Below are positions 58,387 through 64,000 of a stretch of DNA of 64,000 nucleotides, piece after piece (positions within the stretch are counted from its first letter, which is position 1; the number at the start of each line of letters is the position of its first letter). Below the pieces are notes generated by a model that saw nothing but the letters and a program-made list of their open reading frames with translations, was not told where the DNA came from and made no database searches. Both the position numbers and the translations under genes were made by a program. Source of the stretch: Marthasterias glacialis (taxonomy: Eukaryota > Echinodermata > Asteroidea > Forcipulatida > Asteriidae); assembly GCA_911728455.2 (NCBI GenBank), contig OU452222.1:17308559-17372558 (forward strand). The letters are read 5' to 3'.

Positions 58387-59639
58387 GGAAAACATGACTA
58401 GCTAAAGAAATTCTATCCTGGAATGTCTCTTAATAGCGTTCCCAATCAAAGCAAGAGATTGTTTGATGGTTTGTGCGCAGCCTATTCTACATCTATACTG
58501 AATGCTCTTTCAAAATAAATTTGAGAGAATCTAATTTTGTTCTTCCAACTGTATTTGCAGCTTTTGCAATGACACTTTCGTTCTCCCTTGTTTTGACTCC
58601 ATCTTGATATTGAGAGCACCATCCATTGTGGTGACTTGGATGCAACTATCTACCGGCATCAATCAATTCTGTATTATATCATATTTCAGATTTGTTTATT
58701 GGCTTCTTAAAAAGGATATTTGTTTCATTACATGCAGCAAGATTGGTTGATTTAATCAAATAAACAATTGTTATGTTTGATTTGTAAGCAATTCACGTAA
58801 TAACGAGTTCTTGAGAAAAAAAATTGCTGAATATATATATTTGTGTATACTCTGTTTCATTTTTCCCCTACTCTTTCTTTTACATAATGTCTGAAACATT
58901 GTCGTGGCAGTCAAAATAAAATTACCTAAAATTTGCTCTGTTTTGGCATTCGAACATGGTGGTTTGAATGGTATGACCAGATAGATAGAGTGATTTCTAC
59001 AGACGACCGTTTCCAGCAGCCTTACTGGGGTCAGCGCAAGTTCAATCCTGATATGCAGACAGCATTTGGGTCTCGTATTGTATCTCTCTTTCTCTCCCTC
59101 TCTCTCTTTCTCATTTCGGTTCATTCTTCTTTTATGTTGTGTGCAGAAGACAGCAAAAACCGCACCGTGCGATCACCGTTTTAATCCGCCTTGTTGTTTT
59201 TGTGTGTGTGCTTTTAATACCCTTTTGTTTCCTTGTATTGTATACGTTTACTGCCATTGATGAGCACAATACTCCACTCACCGCCAAGGTCCGCCTTCCG
59301 GTCCACCAGCGCCGTATTATACCACAAGACCGTGGGTCCCGCCGCGCTGGCACAACGGCACACAAACCCGACAATATTTCCTCCAAATTCAACCCTCTTT
59401 TTCCTTTATACGCCCTCTGCTTTTCCTGGAGTCATAACGTTGCACTTTTTGACAAGCTTTATTCGGTACACTGGACTAGTTGCCACCCCCCCCCCCCCTG
59501 CACGGAACTTAACGTGTCGTCACATTTTTCCTGGTTATTTTATCGACAATGACAGTGTCAATTTCCCATCCCACCAAATTCAATTTTTTGAAGGACAAAA
59601 GAGGCCCCAATAATGCGCATTCTATTCAATGCAGTTAGT
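58387..59639. other. unique sequence with overlapping unresolved frames
   Basis: A pyrimidine repeat lies at 59080-59110 and a C run at 59487-59499. A plus frame at 59139-59552 begins with a hydrophobic stretch (LVVFVCVLLIPFCFLVLY) and turns basic. A minus frame at 59279-59392 (LEEILSGLCAVVPARRDPRS...) ends at GCG|GTGAGT. Both are unproven. Confidence 0.35.
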
Positions 59640-59905
59640 TATTTAGCCTACTTAATATCTTTCTGGTATAATGGTAAGATGGAAAAGGGGTGGACAAGAA
59701 ACACTCCGCCACCAACTTGGGTGGAGACCAAAGAAAATGTGTAGACATGAGGAAAATCCGTATAAGGAGACCGTTGTGGTCAGACCGGCAGTGCAAAGAT
59801 AATACTCGTGAATGGTTCTGGTCAGAGGTGGGATTCGAACCGGGGGTCTCACCGAAAGGTGGCATGCAGGGAAGGAAACCACATTGCCAATCAGAGAACC
59901 CTTAA
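59640..59905 (-). mobile_element. tRNA-derived SINE, family B
   Basis: On the minus strand an A-box-like TTGGCAATGTGGT and a clear B box CCCGGTTCGAATCCC (near 59828-59842) head the element. The tail differs from family A (CACTGCCGGTCTGACCACAA, CGGTCTCCTTATACGG, TTTTCCTCATGTC). It is present once in the window, and the 3' end is uncertain. Confidence 0.55.
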
Positions 59906-61862
59906 TTCCATACTATAGATGGTCAGGATTATACACTGTAGGAATTCATTTGACCCGAGAAGTTACTGCTTACGACAGACACAAGCGGCCTTCATTGGGT
60001 TATCTCAGTTAGTTCTTCAGCGCACTTTTATCTCAGTTAATTCCTGAGCACACTTTCCCGTGAAAAAAAAACAGATGTTCCAGATAACCAGATACGGATA
60101 TTATTTGACAAGACAAGTTTATGGTGTTATAAACGGCAGTCCCGTCCCACGAGGGACTGCATAATATGCCTAAACGTGATGGTAACATAACTACGTTGCA
60201 TCATTTCACCCGTGTGTCTTTGATTTAAGTTGATCATAACCATTTCAAAACTTTTCTTTCTGAGCTAGTTTCGAAAATCGTTGATCTAAATTGATTTCAT
60301 TTCTTTTCAAGCCTAGTTTGTGTGAAAAACCTATTTGGATAACGATGACCTAGATATACATTTCTGTATTGATGGGTTTTTTATTTTCACTGAGGTTTTC
60401 GCTTTTGTACAGATTTTGTTATCGAAAACATTCTACCCTTAACGGACCGGTGTGTGGTCTTCATAATAGTTGGCCTGTCATTTGTCACGCTCAAAGTGCT
60501 AAATGCTGTCATTAAGCCGAGCCCAGAGGGAACGAAACCTCCCGCCTCGGCCAATTTACCGGAGTCGTGACTGCCCCGTCATGGGGCTCAGCGGGTCTCC
60601 ACTCCCCCGTACCAGGCCAGCAACGGCACGCTGATATGCGACCTAACGATCGCGACCAAGGGCCTCTTAAGTTAATTGTCTGTAAAACGCGTAGTGATTA
60701 TCTGGCAGTTTTGTATTTTTATTTTATTTCATTTCATTTTTTTTTTCCATTTTCTTTCCTTTTTTTTTTACTACCAGAAGGGTTGAGTGCCCTCGGGCCA
60801 ATACAGAAAATAAAATGACTTCATTTTTGAGACGAGTCAGTGAACTTGACGTGTATATCCCAAATTGATGTGGTGTCATTGAGCTCGTACGGGATTTGAG
60901 GATACGCAGTACCGGCATGACGTCTAGGTGTCAGACGGAGATCAAGTGACGTGGGGATGGCATTGGTTGTTGTGTATGTAATGAACCATAGCAATGGAGA
61001 CGAACAGTAACTAGACTCCGCCTCTTCAATACACAAATACTTTGTGAAACAAATAGCACTTTATCATAAATAGCACTTTATCAAAAGGGGATAAAACTTC
61101 CAACTAAATCGTTACGAAAAAAAAGGACAACTTATTATTTGTCTTATTAAATATCTCATCAAGCGGACTTCTGTTTCATCAAATATCAAAGCGAGCAACG
61201 ACCGTGGTTGGAAATAGTTCTGGATCAATTTACAGTTGGCTCTTTGATCTGATTGAAATCTAGTTAATTATCATCCCCTTTAGGAGGTAGCACATGAGGA
61301 TGAGCTTTGTTAGAGTGATGCCCCCAAGCACCGATGCTTCCTTCTCTTTTTTTTTCTTCTTCCTTTTTTTTCCATTTTAAAAGAGAATTCGAGAGAAGCC
61401 GAGCCGGCCAATTGTTAGTGCGTGACAGCATCTATGAAAATCCCCTCCATTAGAAACTCCCCAAAATCAACCGAGTTTATGATATTGGAGAGGGACCCCT
61501 TTTCACGGGGGCCCGATATGGGTAATATCACCCGACCAGTCTATTTGTCCAACCGTGCAAATGTCGTCAATTTAGAGATGAAACTCTCCAAGTAATTCCC
61601 CCTGCCTTTTCTTCGCTAACTCAATTTCATCTCATCCATAGCTTTTTGTACCTGTGTGGCGATCTACCGTAATTATATTGCAGTCGACACTGCCGTCACG
61701 CTGTAATTTAATCAATGGGCACATTCTGCTTTTTCAACCGGTCTGCACACCCTTAACAAGTGTCCCGTCCGATATCATCCGCGAATGCGCAACCAGAAAA
61801 AGAAAAGACAGAAGAAAGAAAAAACGTCATTATCACAATGAAATTTTTCATAAGAAAGAAAA
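59906..61862. other. unique noncoding sequence
   Basis: I recognise no gene. T-rich tracts lie at 60715-60770 and 61345-61375. Confidence 0.5.
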
Positions 61863-61882
61863 AAAATATATATATATATATA
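61863..61882. repeat. (TA)n microsatellite
   Basis: An A run is followed by about nine TA units. Confidence 0.9.
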
Positions 61883-62286
61883 AACATGTTATCTATGGAC
61901 AAGAGAATTATTTTGCGGGTGTGGGCGCTCAATTGTTGTAAATCTTTAAATGATTTTAACTATGTAGAAATTGAAAAGTTTTGTTTGTTTGTTTGTTTTT
62001 TTTCTTCCACTTTTATTATTGTATAGGAAGCTTTACATACGGGGGCCCCTGCAGGCAAAACCTTGCCGAGGGTAAATAACCCTGCCAGTGGTTGGTGTTG
62101 GTTCTTAAGGAAGTGCACTGCTAGTGCTGAGGGTTCGCGATAAAGTCATTCAACGAGCTGGCCGAATCCGTTTCGGAAACGAAGCTTTACAAATGGGCGC
62201 GTTGGTTCTTTTGTCCCGGCAAAGTGCAACTTGCAGGTCACTAGTCATCACCATAAAACTAAATTAAAATCACCATGTCATGGAGT
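61883..62286. other. noncoding sequence
   Basis: I recognise no feature. Confidence 0.5.
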
Positions 62287-62311
62287 AAAAAAAAAAAAAA
62301 AAAAAAAAAAA
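62287..62311 (+). repeat. poly(A) tract
   Basis: Twenty-five consecutive A are present, with no retroposon body recognised. Confidence 0.95.
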
Positions 62312-62962
62312 GTGCGATCGATATGGTTCAGCATTGTCATTTTTTAAAGTTCATCACCCCTGGAGAAAGCACACACGCACACCATTTTTTTTTTTTAGAA
62401 ACCTTGCGGTTTGAATAATAGACAGGTATTACTGATAATATTATTATTCTGAGTTTCACCTATCTGTCTTTCTACATCAGTGACGTGTATGTTAATTTGT
62501 AGATACACCGTACACCATTATTCTTATACGATGCCCATGTGTGCGTTTTAACCGGTGAGTCTTGAAGTTTCCTCTCAAGACCGTTCAATCAACTTAGTTC
62601 GTTCCTTTGACATTAATTTGAATAATGTCCAATCCCTATACCCCAGCAGGTGACTGTCAATACTGGGGCATGTTCTGGCCTTGTGCCTTTATTTATGTAG
62701 CACTATAATAAAAAGGGGTCCAAGAAAAGAAGAGGTTGGCAGGCGGTGTGATATGCGCTTTGGACCTGGGGCAAACTTTGGACTGATTCTGGGCGTGAAA
62801 AGCTGCTCTTTACATGGTCTGCCTTAATACCTTCTCCGTCTGGCAAACCACTAAATAGCTTTGACTGGCGATTTCTTACCCCAGCACCAAAAAGCACGAA
62901 AACAAAGTATGTCCGGGCGATATAGACTTGTGGATTAGGAGTCAGAAAGTAGGGGGGCTTAA

Positions 62963-63415
62963 AAACCATGTCCTAGAGCGAGAAACAACACATCTAGGAA
63001 GTCCGCACACACGCCCGATGCATGTTTTCCGATTCTGACATCATTCACCGAGATTTTTTACATTGATTCCCCGATAATTGGGTGGCGTAGCGGAGTTGTT
63101 GCCCCGTGCCCCGCGGCCCAGAAAGTACACGGCTTGGTATTCTCAACTGACGGTACTGGATGCTCGAACTCCCGCACGGAGGTACGGCGCGTCCCACACG
63201 TCCCGGATCCGTTCTTTATGGAGATCAGAACCAAGTTTTTACGGGCGAGCGGCCCCATACGAGAACGTGGCCGTGTTCATGACCATGTGAAATTATCAAC
63301 ATGTTCCCGTTTGTCCGTATCCCCATTGATTTCATTTATCCGAACAGTCAGCCGTGGATACTGTCATTTCCCTTGCTATCCATTGTGGCGTGTTTCTTAC
63401 CACAGCACCCATTGA
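62963..63415 (+). CDS. 150-codon open frame without early ATG, hypothetical exon
   Basis: After a TAA at about 62960 one plus frame is open to the TGA ending at 63415. The middle part is CpG-rich and reads FTEIFYIDSPIIGWRSGVV, then LVFSTDGTGCSNSRTE, then VPDPFFMEIRTKFLRASG. A donor-like GAG|GTACGG lies near 63180. The family is unknown. A competing view is a tRNA-derived relic: TGGCGTAGCGG (A-box match, 63083-63093) and TGCTCGAACTCCC (B-box-like, near 63161) lie about 70 bp apart, wider than usual. Confidence 0.25.
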   Translation, partial: KPCPRARNNTSRKSAHTPDACFPILTSFTEIFYIDSPIIGWRSGVVAPCPAAQKVHGLVFSTDGTGCSNSRTEVRRVPHVPDPFFMEIRTKFLRASGPIRERGRVHDHVKLSTCSRLSVSPLISFIRTVSRGYCHFPCYPLWRVSYHSTH

Positions 63416-64000
63416 TTTTACACGCACGATAAATATTGCTATCGGTTTGAGGGATGTTCAACACGGGTTTTTTTCCATCACTGCAGCTGACATACCTGCA
63501 CACCTGCACCATAACCAAAACTATAGAAGTTACTCCCTGGTTGCACTTAATGCCATTATTTCACTCTACAGTGCCTCCAACTCCATCCATTACTACAACA
63601 GTCTCTCGGGTGTGTACAGTACTCCCGGGGTCGAGTATATCTGAACATTTTCGGATTCCAGTTTGGGTGTCGTGTTCATTTTTGGTTGTTCTCGCTGCCG
63701 AGGTTTCTCTCATTGTAAATTATGCATTATTTGTCTACGTTTAAATAAAATGTTCACTTATTCATAAATGCGGTTCTTATATTATTTTCGGAGTCTCGGT
63801 TGTTTGGAATTGTCTAGTTATTGTTATTCTTCTCCTTTATAACACCATTGTCATTATGAATCAACTGGTTTCTTTCTTTTTTTTTGTTATCTACACCTCG
63901 TGCCCGTCGACGATCCGATCTCGCTGCACGTATTCACCTCTTGCTGTATTTCTATATTATCGCTTACTTCCAAAGTACAGGTGACTCAAACTATTCGCCG
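63416..64000. other. noncoding sequence to window edge
   Basis: Two overlapping 96-codon plus frames (63354-63644 and 63454-63744) have no recognised domain. Confidence 0.45.

Noticed and set aside
59139..59552. Plus frame starting with a transmembrane-like stretch
   Set aside because: The hydrophobic run comes from T-rich sequence, it starts with GTG, and it is opposed by a minus frame. It is kept only as a remark in the region entry.
1..64000. CRISPR array, operon, phage or bacterial mobile system
   Set aside because: The two tandem arrays have no spacers. There are no ribosome-binding-site and gene runs, and the window has eukaryotic repeat and splice-signal character throughout.

Overview
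This is a eukaryotic, intron- or intergenic-type window with about 40% GC by eye. It has no bacterial gene layout, no long conserved open frame, and no protein, rRNA, tRNA or snRNA gene that I can name with confidence. It is dense in microsatellites, homopolymer runs, tRNA-derived SINEs, short inverted-repeat transposons (MITEs) and two minisatellites. Several interspersed families look like ones I remember as abundant in echinoderm genomes, sea stars in particular: the element ending in TTAAAGGCA..., the SINE tail containing TACTGAGTATACAGTGCT, and the frequent TAGGCCTA palindrome. I therefore infer a marine deuterostome, probably an echinoderm. This rests on memory of repeat families and was not checked against a database.

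Layout. 0-6 kb: AT-rich DNA with a SINE, a 174-bp palindromic MITE, a CpG-rich patch and a degraded repeat copy. 6-17 kb: mostly unique sequence with three foldback or MITE units, a SINE tail and several exon-like stretches. 18.3-19.5 kb: a degenerate GTTACAGTAAGG-type repeat field containing a 26-bp minisatellite whose units are small palindromes. 20-31 kb: mostly unique, with a TA-flanked MITE, a coding-like stretch on the minus strand and a GGCCGT-ended MITE. 32-34 kb: a CpG-rich patch and two exon-like stretches on the plus strand. 35.1-36.9 kb: a second GGCCGT-ended MITE directly beside a 1.6-kb minisatellite of 29-bp units, the most conspicuous object in the window. 38.5 kb: two SINE 3' ends fused head to head. 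41.7 kb: a full-looking tRNA-SINE. 43-50 kb: the most gene-like interval, with a CpG-dense segment at 44.7 kb, a 234-codon open frame at 45.3 kb, exon-like stretches at 43.0, 46.2 and 49.1 kb, a foldable segment at 47.6 kb and a homeodomain/TALE-site cluster at 48.6 kb. 50-64 kb: simple repeats, a 416-bp MITE, a third SINE and a 150-codon open frame near the right edge.

Coding content. I searched by eye for open frames bounded by good splice signals. The best are 32975-33073, 46156-46261, 9490-9612, 42983-43104 and 49050-49122, all plus strand. They do not form a gene model: intron phases between neighbours were not shown to agree, some minus-strand candidates compete, and short exon-like stretches are expected by chance in 64 kb. 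They are listed at low confidence. The very long minus-strand open frames over 35.3-36.9 kb are an artefact of the 29-bp repeat.
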